NCBI GenBank assembly: GCA_045590195.1
Contig: JAZNQN010000041.1
Location: 1 to 43,683, forward strand
Length of the DNA stretch: 43,683 nucleotides
Source: JAZNQN01 sp045590195
GTDB taxonomy: Bacteria > Bacillota > Clostridia > UMGS1883 > UMGS1540
Direction of reading: 5' to 3'
Below the pieces are notes generated by a model. It had not been told where the DNA came from. It ran no database searches and saw nothing but the letters and a program-made list of their open reading frames with translations. The translations under genes were made by a program, and so were the position numbers. The first letter of the stretch is position 1. Each line of letters opens with the position of its first letter. Below, one piece after another: positions 35,975 through 43,683 of this stretch.

Positions 35975-38539
35975 TTTCTGATTAAAATCTGTCATCATTT
36001 CATCAAGTTCTTTTTCTGCCCTTACAAGCTCTTTTAAAAAGCTATCGGCCGAAATACGAAGTGCTCCGCTGCCAAGTATTATAATCTGTTCAAGATTATC
36101 AGAAGATGCAACCTCAACCCTGTTATTTTTCGAAAGCTCGTGGGTTGTTTTTTCAATGTATGCGTCGGCAGTTTCCGCCTCTTTTGTATAAACAACATAA
36201 ACATCGTTTACCTTTTCAATTTCTCTGTATTTTCCCGCAACCTTATATGCATCAAATACAACAATAACTTCACAGCCGCGAATTGCCTTGTAGTTACACA
36301 TTTTTGAAACAAGCATGCTTCTGGCAAGGTCTAAATTACCTGCGGCAACCTTTTTAAGCTCGTCGCTGGCAAAAATAATGTTGTAGCCGTCAACAAGAAG
36401 ATAATTCTTTTCGTATTTACGGGGCTTCATTGTGCCCTTATAAGTCACCTCGGGCTTTTTAATTGTTTTCATTTTGTGCATTACTCTGCGCTCGGCAATT
36501 TTGCCATAGGTGCGCTCGTAAATTTTAATAAGTTCCTCTTCGCTTACATTTTCGCCGCTGCTTTTCGGCACAGTTGGCGTTTTTATTTCTTCCTCTTCTT
36601 TTTCTACGCCGTATGTGTAAGGAAGATGCATATAGTTTTCAACTTCATTCCATTTAACTAAAAACCCTGCCCCACCGGCACAGAAAACCGAATCGGCGCT
36701 GTTTGCCAAATCGCTTTCGGCATCATAGCCTGTACTTTCAATAATTTCTTCGCTGTTTTGACACTCTTCATACCCTTTAAGCTTTACCGCCATATGCCCC
36801 TGGCCTTTTGTATAAATAGTAAGCTCCTTGTGATAATCCCTCATAGAAAACACAGGCGCTTCTCCCGTAAGCGAAGAAATTTCGCCATCTGTCTCGGGCA
36901 TATTTATCTTTCCGCCCATATTTTCAATATCAGTCATAGCGCGGCCCAAATGCGGCGTTGGCAAATCTATTTTAAAAGAATACCATGGCTCCAGCAAAAC
37001 CATTTCTGCGCGCATTAAAGCGTGTCGCACAGCGCGGTAAGTTGCCTGCCTGAAATCTCCGCCTTCGGTGTGTTTTAAATGCGCTCTTCCCGATAAAAGG
37101 GTTATTTTTACATCGGTTAAAAGCGAGCCCGTTAATGTTCCTATGTGGTTTTTCTCAGCAAGATGAGTTAAAATAAGGCGCTGCCAGTTTTTTGAAAGCT
37201 CGTCCTCACTTGCGGCAGTATCAAAGCTTACGCCGCTTCCACGGGGCGCAGGCTCTATAAGAAGATGCACCTCGCTGTAATGGCGAAGGGGCTCGTAATG
37301 CCCAACACCTTCTATAGGTTCTCTTACAGTTTCTTTATATAAAATTGAGCCTTTCGTAAAATCAATGTCCATCTGAAAACGCTCAAGAATAATCCTTTTT
37401 AATATTTCACACTGAATTTCGCCCATTATTCTTATGTGAATTTCTGAAAGCTGCTCATTCCAGTAAACCTGAAGTGAAGGCTCTTCCTCTTCAAGCTTTT
37501 TAAGCTTTGCAAGGGCCTGTGCGCTGTCAGTTTTATCGTTTATCTGCACTTTATAAGAAAAAACAGGCTCAAGCGAAAATTCTGAAACCGATTTCTCGCT
37601 TCCTATTCCCTGCCCTGCATATGTTTTTGAAAGGCCTAAAACTGCACAAACAGTACCCTCAGTTGCAACATCGCAGGTTTTAAATTTGTTCCCCGAATAA
37701 ATTCTTATGGAGTTTACTTTTTCGCTCCACTCCTGCCCCGATTTGTCGGTAGCAGTAATTAAATCTTTAACTTTAAGCTCGCCACCGCATATTTTCATAT
37801 GGGTAAGCCTTCCGCCCTGTTCATCCTCTGTTATTTTGTAAACCTTTGCCCCGAATTCTTTTTTGCTTTCGGGGGCGCAGGTGTATTTGTCGAACATTTT
37901 TAAAAATTCGTCAACGCCCTCCTGTTTTAAGGCAGAGCCAAAAAAGCAGGGAAACATTTTTCTTTTCTTTATAATCTTTAAAATAACCTCGTCAGAAACG
38001 GTGCCGCTTTCAAGAAACTGTTCCATAGCCTCTTCGCTGCAAAGGGCAACACTTTCATAGTCAATTCCCTTGCAAAAATTTATAGCGCTTTCATCAAGCT
38101 TTGTCTGGATATTTTTAATAAGTGTTTCGGCGCTGTAGCTTGAAATATCCATTTTGTTTATGAAAATAAATGTGGGAATATTGTTGTTTTTTAAAATGTA
38201 CCACAAAGTTTCCGTATGGCTTTGAACGCCCTCGGCTCCGCTTATTACTAAAATGGCATAGTCAAGTACCGACAAAACCCTTTCAGTTTCTGCCGAAAAA
38301 TCAACGTGGCCCGGCGTATCAAGAAGTGTTATTTCGCCGCCTTCGGTTTTTAAAACCGCCTGCTTTGAAAAAATTGTAATGCCGCGCTCTTTTTCCATTT
38401 TATCTGTATCAAGAAAAGTATCTCCGTGGTCAACCCTGCCCCTTTTGCGTATTTCACCGGCAGAATACAAAAGCCCTTCTGAAAGGGTTGTTTTGCCGCT
38501 GTCAACGTGGGCCAGAATTCCCGTAGTAATTTTTTTCAT
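35969..38539 (-). CDS. TetM-like translational GTPase fused to a YacP/Rae1-like NYN nuclease
   Basis: 856 residues. Residues 1-~660 are an EF-G/TetM-type GTPase: G1 AHVDSGKTT, G3 DTPGHVDF, G4 NKMD, then domains II-V. A Lys/Glu linker follows, and from ~711 a YacP-type NYN/PIN domain: LLVDGYNIIFAS, VIVVFDAYKV, YTKEAETADAYIE, ASSDNLEQ, with its acidic residues in place. Rae1/YacP cuts mRNA in the ribosomal A-site, so the fusion would couple factor binding at the A-site to cleavage. Tetracycline resistance is not shown. Runs from the ung operon. Confidence 0.85.
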   Translation of the reverse strand: MKKITTGILAHVDSGKTTLSEGLLYSAGEIRKRGRVDHGDTFLDTDKMEKERGITIFSKQAVLKTEGGEITLLDTPGHVDFSAETERVLSVLDYAILVISGAEGVQSHTETLWYILKNNNIPTFIFINKMDISSYSAETLIKNIQTKLDESAINFCKGIDYESVALCSEEAMEQFLESGTVSDEVILKIIKKRKMFPCFFGSALKQEGVDEFLKMFDKYTCAPESKKEFGAKVYKITEDEQGGRLTHMKICGGELKVKDLITATDKSGQEWSEKVNSIRIYSGNKFKTCDVATEGTVCAVLGLSKTYAGQGIGSEKSVSEFSLEPVFSYKVQINDKTDSAQALAKLKKLEEEEPSLQVYWNEQLSEIHIRIMGEIQCEILKRIILERFQMDIDFTKGSILYKETVREPIEGVGHYEPLRHYSEVHLLIEPAPRGSGVSFDTAASEDELSKNWQRLILTHLAEKNHIGTLTGSLLTDVKITLLSGRAHLKHTEGGDFRQATYRAVRHALMRAEMVLLEPWYSFKIDLPTPHLGRAMTDIENMGGKINMPETDGEISSLTGEAPVFSMRDYHKELTIYTKGQGHMAVKLKGYEECQNSEEIIESTGYDAESDLANSADSVFCAGGAGFLVKWNEVENYMHLPYTYGVEKEEEEIKTPTVPKSSGENVSEEELIKIYERTYGKIAERRVMHKMKTIKKPEVTYKGTMKPRKYEKNYLLVDGYNIIFASDELKKVAAGNLDLARSMLVSKMCNYKAIRGCEVIVVFDAYKVAGKYREIEKVNDVYVVYTKEAETADAYIEKTTHELSKNNRVEVASSDNLEQIIILGSGALRISADSFLKELVRAEKELDEMMTDFNQKN

Positions 38540-38549
38540 AATATTTCCT

Positions 38550-39227
38550 CTAATTTACATTTGGTATCTGCCAGTCAATAGGCGATTTAACCTGTTTTAT
38601 AAGCCACTGGTTTACCTTTTTAAAGTGACCACAACCAAAAAATCCGTTATATGCCGAAAGCGGGCTTGGGTGCGCCGCAGTAAGGCATAAGTGTTTTTTA
38701 GTATCAATAAGCTCCATTTTCTCTTTGGCGTTGGCGCCCCAAAGCAAAAATGCAACCGGCTCTTCCCTTTTGTTAAGAGCCTCAATAACGCTGCCTGTAA
38801 ACTGCTCCCATCCTTTTTTGCGATGAGAATTTGCCTCGCCTGCTCTTACGGTTAAAACGCTGTTAAGTAGCAGTACACCCTGCTTTGCCCAAGGCATTAA
38901 AAAGCCGTTATCAGGAATAAATCCGCCCATTTCGTCAACAATTTCTTTGTATATATTTTTAAGTGATGGCGGAGTATCTATTCCTATTTTTACCGAAAAA
39001 CTCATTCCGTGAGCCTGGCCTTCGCCGTGATAAGGGTCCTGCCCTATTATAACAACCTTTGTGTCAGAATACGAGGTTTCTTTTAAAGCGGAAAAAATAT
39101 CGTACATATTGGGATAAACCGTATGAGCGGCATATTCCTCTTTTAAAAAAGCGCGAAGTGCCGTATAGTAAGGCTTTTCAAATTCGCCACCAATATATTT
39201 ATCCCAGTCGTTTCCCAGTTTTACCAC
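38550..39227 (-). CDS. ung: Uracil-DNA glycosylase
   Basis: 225 residues from GTG at 39227 (GGAGG site). Family 1 motifs are intact: GQDPYHGEGQAHGMSFSV with the catalytic Asp, and AHPSPLSAYNGFFGCGHF with the uracil-recognition His. It removes uracil from DNA to start base excision repair. It is followed 10 bases later by the TetM-like gene on the same strand and may be co-transcribed. Confidence 0.97.
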   Translation of the reverse strand: MVKLGNDWDKYIGGEFEKPYYTALRAFLKEEYAAHTVYPNMYDIFSALKETSYSDTKVVIIGQDPYHGEGQAHGMSFSVKIGIDTPPSLKNIYKEIVDEMGGFIPDNGFLMPWAKQGVLLLNSVLTVRAGEANSHRKKGWEQFTGSVIEALNKREEPVAFLLWGANAKEKMELIDTKKHLCLTAAHPSPLSAYNGFFGCGHFKKVNQWLIKQVKSPIDWQIPNVN

Positions 39228-39250
39228 TTAAATCCGCCTCCTAAAAATTA

Positions 39251-39276
39251 AGGCTGCAGCATAGCTGCCGCAGCCT
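39251..39276. terminator. Terminator after the RpiB-family gene
   Basis: AGGCTGC pairs with GCAGCCT around a 12-base loop with a T-run on each side. It lies between the isomerase stop and the ung ribosome site on the minus strand. Confidence 0.75.
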
Positions 39277-39292
39277 TTTTTCGTTTTAATTA

Positions 39293-39931
39293 TTAACCGA
39301 TAATGCCTTTGATATATGCAGCAATTTCATCGTCTTTGCAGTTAGCAAAGAAAAGTTCTGCGAATTTTTCGCCGCTTACAGTTTCTTTAAGGAAATCCTG
39401 ATCGATTTCTTTAAGAATTGTCATCATATCTTTGTGAGTAACTTTTTTAACTTCGTTCAAGATTTTAGCATTTCTCTGTTCAGGAACTGCTCTTTCTTTT
39501 GGATAGCCGCCGCCCCATTCTTCAACAAAGAGTTTTTCAAAAACATACTGAAGGTTAAGCTCGCAACCCCAGCCCCAGCCTTTTGCAAAAGGAAGAGCGA
39601 TAGCATTACCATTATTTACCTGTGTAAACTGGTAAGCATCTGTAGGGTCAACAACGTGTCCACAAAGAACGCCTGGGAAAGAGTTTGCAGCAAGCATAGC
39701 GCCTTCGCCTGTGCCGCAACCTGTGATAACCAGGTCAACTGCTTTTGAGTTTAATAAAATAGCAGTAAGAAGACCAATCTGAACATATGTAAGCTGATTT
39801 TTGTCTTCAGCTGAGTACATACCAAAGTTTAAAACCTCATGGCCCATTGGCTCAACAACTTTTTTTAAAGTGCTACAAATAAGCTCGTTTTTAGCCGCCT
39901 GGCTGTTTTCATTAATAAGTGCAATTTTCAT
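39293..39931 (-). CDS. RpiB/LacA/LacB-family sugar-phosphate isomerase
   Basis: 212 residues. The N-terminus (KIALINENSQAAKNELICSTLKKVV) and the ligand-binding CGTGEGAMLAANSFPGVLCG loop are those of RpiB/LacAB-type isomerases (aldose-ketose isomerisation of sugar phosphates). A longer C-terminal helical tail than RpiB proper (about 150 residues) leaves the exact substrate open. A promoter precedes it (see 39,964-39,992). Confidence 0.8.
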   Translation of the reverse strand: MKIALINENSQAAKNELICSTLKKVVEPMGHEVLNFGMYSAEDKNQLTYVQIGLLTAILLNSKAVDLVITGCGTGEGAMLAANSFPGVLCGHVVDPTDAYQFTQVNNGNAIALPFAKGWGWGCELNLQYVFEKLFVEEWGGGYPKERAVPEQRNAKILNEVKKVTHKDMMTILKEIDQDFLKETVSGEKFAELFFANCKDDEIAAYIKGIIG

Positions 39932-39963
39932 TGTAATTTCTCCTTTATAAAGATTATAAATAT

Positions 39964-39992
39964 ATTATAATACATTTAAAAAAATAAATCAA
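39964..39992 (-). promoter_or_regulatory. Promoter of the RpiB-family gene
   Basis: On the minus strand TTGATT (39,987-39,992), 17 bases, TATAAT (39,964-39,969). The -35 is imperfect; the -10 is consensus. Confidence 0.7.
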
Positions 39993-39998
39993 GTAAAT

Positions 39999-40709
39999 TT
40001 AGATTTTACTTTTTTGTAAATACAAAATTATTCCTTTTGCAATAGCTTTTCCCATTTTTTCCTGATAATCGGAGTTTGTTAAAAGCTTTTCTTCTTCTTT
40101 GTTTGATAAAAAGCCACATTCTGCCAAAACTATAGGAACTTTCGCGTTTTCAAGCACAAATATTCCGCCTGTTACTTCTTTTATTTCCCTTGTACAATGC
40201 TCGCCAATATCAGCTATAATCGCATTTTTTATTTGTGTTGCCGCAACAAGTGATGCATCGCTATTATCCGGGCAAAAAAGCTGAGGTCCGCTGTATTTTT
40301 CAATGCCGAAAAAGTTCATATGAATACTAACCGCCATATCCGCCCCACTTTCGTTTATAATTTTTACTCTTTCTCTCATATCGGCTCTCTTTTTTTCTCT
40401 AACCGTAGCATTTTCATCGGGATAAATTGCGTTTTCATCTTCCCTTGTCATAATAACGCCCACTCCCGCCTTTTCAAGCTCTTTTTCAACAGTTTTTGAA
40501 ACAGAAAGGTTTATATCGCTTTCCAAAACTCCGCTTTCGCCAACTGCGCCACCATCGGGCCAGCCGTGTCCCGGATCAATTACAACAAGATAGTTTTTAT
40601 TTGAATTTACTTCGGCTACATCGTTTTTTATTGCCGCTAAGCTTGCAAACATTACAATAATTACGCATAAAACCATTTCGGCCGTTTTAAATCTGTTTTT
40701 CATACCCAT
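39999..40709 (-). CDS. cwlD: N-acetylmuramoyl-L-alanine amidase, CwlD-like
   Basis: 236 residues with an N-terminal membrane-targeting segment (MVLCVIIVMFASLAAI) and the Amidase_3 fold: VVIDPGHGWPDGGAVG with the first zinc His, SIHMNFF with the second, and AECGFLSN with the catalytic Glu. In sporeformers CwlD trims peptide side chains for spore cortex muramic lactam. The symbol is by similarity in length and motifs; another cell-wall amidase is possible. Confidence 0.75.
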   Translation of the reverse strand: MGMKNRFKTAEMVLCVIIVMFASLAAIKNDVAEVNSNKNYLVVIDPGHGWPDGGAVGESGVLESDINLSVSKTVEKELEKAGVGVIMTREDENAIYPDENATVREKKRADMRERVKIINESGADMAVSIHMNFFGIEKYSGPQLFCPDNSDASLVAATQIKNAIIADIGEHCTREIKEVTGGIFVLENAKVPIVLAECGFLSNKEEEKLLTNSDYQEKMGKAIAKGIILYLQKSKI

Positions 40710-40742
40710 CTCCTCACTTTTTTAATAGATATGAAAAAATAC

Positions 40743-40777
40743 AAAAAAATATCCCTGCCACTTAAGCGGCAGGGATA
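40743..40777 (-). terminator. Terminator of the secD-secF operon
   Basis: TATCCCTGCC pairs with GGCAGGGATA (10 bp) with a T-run on the minus strand, just after the secF stop. Confidence 0.92.
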
Positions 40778-40790
40778 AAACTTAAAATTC

Positions 40791-41672
40791 TTATTTTGCT
40801 TTTTTCTTTCCAATTCCTCTGAGAACTGTCCATATAGGTGTTGAGATACAAATTGAAGAATAAGTACCAACAATAACACCAATAATGATAGGAAGCGCGA
40901 ACTCGCGAATTGAATCAACACCAAGAAGATAAAGTGTTAAAATTGTAAAGAGAGTTGTGAGCGAAGTATTAAGTGTTCTTGTAAGAGTCTGGTTAAGGCT
41001 CTTGTTGGCAACTTCACTGAATCTGCTTCTTCTGTCAGTTCTTTCGTTTTCACGAATTTTATCGAATACAACAATTGTATCGTTGATTGAGTAACCAACA
41101 ATTGTAAGAACCGCAGCAATAAATGAGCTGTTTACAGTAATCTTAAATATCGTATAAACTGCAAGCATTACCAAAATGTTGTGAATAAGGCCAACAATTG
41201 CAGCAATACCTGAGCGGAAACTGAATCTTACAGTAATATAAATCAGCATAAAGAGCACTGCCCAACCGATAGCTTTAAATGCATCGGCAATAAGCTTTGT
41301 ACTTGCAGAAGCTGAAACATTTGTAGATTCCAAAACTGCACTTTGTTCAAGGTCGTATTTCTCTTTGATTTTTTCAATAATCTGGTCACGTTTTTCAGTT
41401 CCCATTTCCAAAGTTGTAATATCAACCTCTGTTTTCGCATCGCCTGATTTCTGAATCTGAACTGTCTGGTCGCTTCCTACAACTTCCTGAACAATTGCTT
41501 TAATGTCTTCATCGTTAAATTCTGTACCAATATTTATGCGGATAGAAGTACCGCCTTTAAAGTCAAGGTCAAGGTTAAGTCCGCCAAAAATCGCAAAAGC
41601 GATAATACCTGCAACTATAACGATAGCAGAAGCGATAAAGAATATGTTTTTCTTACCAACAAAATTAATCAT
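40791..41672 (-). CDS. secF: Protein translocase subunit SecF
   Basis: 293 residues with six membrane segments, the first periplasmic-type domain after the first helix, and conserved GIAAIVGLIHNILVMLAVYTIF and TIVGYSINDTIVVFDKIREN. Together with SecD it pulls proteins through the Sec channel using the proton gradient. Its start overlaps the secD stop by 8 bases. Confidence 0.95.
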   Translation of the reverse strand: MINFVGKKNIFFIASAIVIVAGIIAFAIFGGLNLDLDFKGGTSIRINIGTEFNDEDIKAIVQEVVGSDQTVQIQKSGDAKTEVDITTLEMGTEKRDQIIEKIKEKYDLEQSAVLESTNVSASASTKLIADAFKAIGWAVLFMLIYITVRFSFRSGIAAIVGLIHNILVMLAVYTIFKITVNSSFIAAVLTIVGYSINDTIVVFDKIRENERTDRRSRFSEVANKSLNQTLTRTLNTSLTTLFTILTLYLLGVDSIREFALPIIIGVIVGTYSSICISTPIWTVLRGIGKKKAK

Positions 41673-42990
41673 TCTTTACCTCCTCCTTTCCAACGCCGTA
41701 TGCCACAGGGTTTGTAACATTAAGACCAATCATAAGTTTTAATAAAAGTCTTGTAATAAACACGGCTGTAATCATACTGATAACAACGCCTATGCCAAGT
41801 GTAAGCGCAAAGCCCTGAATAGCACCTGTACCGAATTTCCAAAGTACCAAAGCCGCAATAATTGTTGTAATGTTAGCATCTACGATAGCGCTTGTTGCAC
41901 GTTTGAAACCTGCTTCAACAGCTGCGCCAACGCTTTTGCCTGCTCTGAGTTCTTCTTTAATTCTTTCGAAAATGATAACGTTTGCGTCAACCGCCATACC
42001 AATTGAAAGAATAATACCTGCAATACCCGGAAGGGTTAAAGTAGCAGTAAAGTCGCCCGGCATAAAGTAGCCTGCCATAATAAGTGCTACCAAAGCGATA
42101 TAGCAAAGAAGTGCAATATCAGCAATAAGACCTGGTAAACGGTAAATAACGAGCATAAACAAAAGTACAATTACAATACCGATTAAAGCTGCAAAAAGGC
42201 TTGTTTCAAGCGCTTTGCTACCAAGAGTTGGTCCAACTGCACGAAGCTCGCTTTCTTTAAGTGAGAAAGGTAACTGACCGCTCTGAATCTGGTCAGCAAG
42301 AATTTTTGCACTTTCTTCAGTAAAGTTACCTGTGATTATACAAGTTTTGCTGTCAATTTTTTCTGCAACCTGTGGGGCTGAAATTTCAGTTTCATCAAGC
42401 ATAATTCTGATAACATTTTCGCCCTGTGGTTTTGCAGCAGCTGCAGCTGTTGCTTCAGCAAATTTTTTCTGGCCTGCACTTGTGAGAGTAAGCTGAACAT
42501 AATGTCCCTGCTCGCCCTGGTCGTTAAGCGGGCCGTAAGCAGCCTGAGCTTTTTCAACGCCTGTGCCGCCTTCCATAATAACCTCGCCTGCAGCATCGGT
42601 AAATTTAAGAACCGCATCAGCCTTTAAAAGCTGAACTGCTTCTTCGGGGTTGTCAATATCAGGAATTTCAACCCTGATAAATTTTTCTGCCTGTCTTGTA
42701 ACAATTGCGTCAAAATAACCCTGACTGTCAAGGCGGTTACGAAGAACCTGCTCTGCAGCGTCAAGATCTTCTGCGCTTGGGTTTTCCACATCAGCTTCAA
42801 AAGTGATAATGGAACCACCAACTAAATCAAGACCTCTTTTAATACCATCTTCCTCGTCAAAAACTTTTGGAAATTTGTACTCTGCACCAGTTATAGGATT
42901 AGTGAGAGTAAAGCCGAAGATAGCGGTACACATAAGGCCTGCAATAATAGCTATACAGATTATAAGCCCTATTAAACTTTTTACCTTCAT
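41665..42990 (-). CDS. secD: Protein translocase subunit SecD
   Basis: 441 residues. GLDLVGGSIITFEAD and the large external P1-type domain lead to the membrane block with SIGMAVDANVIIFERIKEELR, the SecD signature. An Ala-rich loop near 170-190 is unusual but probably tolerated. The ribosome site AAGGAGG precedes the ATG. A promoter lies at 43,026-43,054. Confidence 0.95.
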   Translation of the reverse strand: MKVKSLIGLIICIAIIAGLMCTAIFGFTLTNPITGAEYKFPKVFDEEDGIKRGLDLVGGSIITFEADVENPSAEDLDAAEQVLRNRLDSQGYFDAIVTRQAEKFIRVEIPDIDNPEEAVQLLKADAVLKFTDAAGEVIMEGGTGVEKAQAAYGPLNDQGEQGHYVQLTLTSAGQKKFAEATAAAAAKPQGENVIRIMLDETEISAPQVAEKIDSKTCIITGNFTEESAKILADQIQSGQLPFSLKESELRAVGPTLGSKALETSLFAALIGIVIVLLFMLVIYRLPGLIADIALLCYIALVALIMAGYFMPGDFTATLTLPGIAGIILSIGMAVDANVIIFERIKEELRAGKSVGAAVEAGFKRATSAIVDANITTIIAALVLWKFGTGAIQGFALTLGIGVVISMITAVFITRLLLKLMIGLNVTNPVAYGVGKEEVKND

Positions 42991-43025
42991 CTGTAAAATT
43001 CCTCCTTTGGTGTTATAACATAAAT

Positions 43026-43054
43026 ATTATATAACTTTATGCGGTTTCCGTCAA
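43026..43054 (-). promoter_or_regulatory. Promoter of secD-secF
   Basis: On the minus strand TTGACG (43,049-43,054), 17 bases, TATAAT (43,026-43,031), between the maturase stop and secD. Confidence 0.8.
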
Positions 43055-43067
43055 GCATTTTTTTAAA

Positions 43068-43683
43068 TTACTTGTCGCCGCCCTCTCTGAGCATTGATTT
43101 AATTTTAAGGGCAATTGCACATTCAACCCTTTTCTTTTCAAGCTCGCAGGCAATTTTGTAAGGCTTGTCCATACCGCCGGCGTAATTTACACTTGTTGCA
43201 AGGCAACCGCCGCTGCAGTAAAACTTAGCCCAGCAATCGCCGCATTCCTTTTTGGTATAAACGTTAATTTTTGCATATTCGCGGCTTTTTTCCTCGTCAA
43301 TGCTGCCATCAAGAACGCTGCCCATTTTAAATTCTTCCTGACCTACAAACTGGTGGCAAGGGTAAATGTCGCCCTCGGGAGTTACGGCAACATACTCGTG
43401 CCCTGCGCCACAGCCCGACATTCTTTTAATTGCGCAAGGGCCTGCAGTAAGGTCAATCATAAAGTGGAAGAAATTAAATGGCTTTGAATTCTTTATTCTC
43501 TTTATATATTCTTCTGCAAGGATTTCGTATTCCTTTTTTATGGTATCAAGATGTTCTTCTTTTATAGCAAGAGGATGGGTTTTTGAAAGTACAACAGGCT
43601 CCATTGAAGTCTGCATAAAGCCTTCATCTGCAATATGAAGAATATCTTTGGTAAAATTAATATTATGTGCAGTAAATGTACCT
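43068..43683 (-). CDS. scfB: SCIFF peptide maturase, C-terminal part (radical SAM / SPASM)
   Basis: The open frame runs off the right edge; only the C-terminal part is visible, starting in the window with GTFTAHNINFTKDILHIADEGF. It shows the SPASM cluster cysteines (AGPCAIKRMSGCGAGHEY, YPCHQF, KKECGDCWAKFYCSGGC) and matches the thioether-forming SCIFF maturase of Clostridia, which crosslinks a Cys-rich peptide. scfB beside secD-secF is a familiar clostridial arrangement. The peptide gene itself would lie outside the window. Confidence 0.88.
   Translation of the reverse strand, partial: GTFTAHNINFTKDILHIADEGFMQTSMEPVVLSKTHPLAIKEEHLDTIKKEYEILAEEYIKRIKNSKPFNFFHFMIDLTAGPCAIKRMSGCGAGHEYVAVTPEGDIYPCHQFVGQEEFKMGSVLDGSIDEEKSREYAKINVYTKKECGDCWAKFYCSGGCLATSVNYAGGMDKPYKIACELEKKRVECAIALKIKSMLREGGDK

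Noticed and set aside
35969..38539. Tetracycline-resistance gene
   Set aside because: It is TetM-like in fold only; the fused nuclease and ung neighbour point to a housekeeping ribosome function, and resistance cannot be read from sequence here.
1..43683. A third variable repeat elsewhere in the window
   Set aside because: I looked for the constant end (GGCGTGCGCCCG and its complement) and the CVSPSG...GVRP reading; only TR, VR1 and VR2 were seen. Sites outside the window cannot be excluded.

Overview
The window is AT-rich DNA from a low-GC Gram-positive bacterium, most likely a gut-type member of class Clostridia. The basis is a tryptophan T-box leader, a SCIFF-type radical SAM maturase next to secD-secF, strong AAGGAGG ribosome sites and consensus TTGACA/TATAAT promoters. 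I cannot name genus or species.

About 1-33,340 is a prophage whose left end lies outside the window. Its right end is a tyrosine integrase (32,108-33,199) beside the 3' end of a tRNA-Lys gene, the probable attachment site. Reading leftward on the minus strand: a lysogeny switch (29,105-31,535; divergent promoters, a double-HTH repressor, ImmA-like proteins); an excisionase-like gene and small genes; a recombination and replication block (Sak-type annealing protein, YqaJ-like exonuclease, NinB-like protein, HNH protein, SSB, initiator with internal iterons, DnaC-like loader, GIY-YIG protein); small accessory genes; a diversity-generating retroelement (DGR, 17,528-20,365); a plus-strand cassette with its own consensus promoters (14,290-16,720); then packaging and virion genes (TerS, TerL, portal, scaffold, capsid, connector proteins, a P22 gp10-like protein, fibre-like proteins). 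No tape-measure or tail-tube gene appears between capsid and fibres, so a short-tailed (podovirus-like) virion is likely.

The DGR is the main discovery. Two adjacent paralogous target genes each end in a variable repeat (VR1 19,176-19,241; VR2 19,796-19,861). An avd-like gene follows, then a template repeat (TR, 18,665-18,730) built almost entirely of AAC/AAT codons, then a reverse transcriptase with a YMDD box. Aligned by eye without gaps, VR1 differs from TR at 11 positions and VR2 at 10, and every difference falls on one of the 22 adenines of the TR coding strand. That is the signature of adenine-specific mutagenic retrohoming. The targets are small stand-alone proteins with a C-type-lectin-like end and sit outside the virion block.

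Right of the prophage is host chromosome: five tRNA genes (Gly-Arg-His-Gln-Lys) behind one promoter; an orphan trpB behind a Trp T-box; three tandem promoter-hairpin-terminator units that look like unrecognised small RNAs (35,563-35,925); a TetM-like GTPase fused to a YacP/Rae1-like nuclease domain; ung; a RpiB/LacAB-family isomerase; a CwlD-like amidase; secF; secD; and the C-terminal part of the SCIFF maturase running off the right edge.

All calls are from reading sequence and translations by eye. No database search, structure prediction or alignment program was run.
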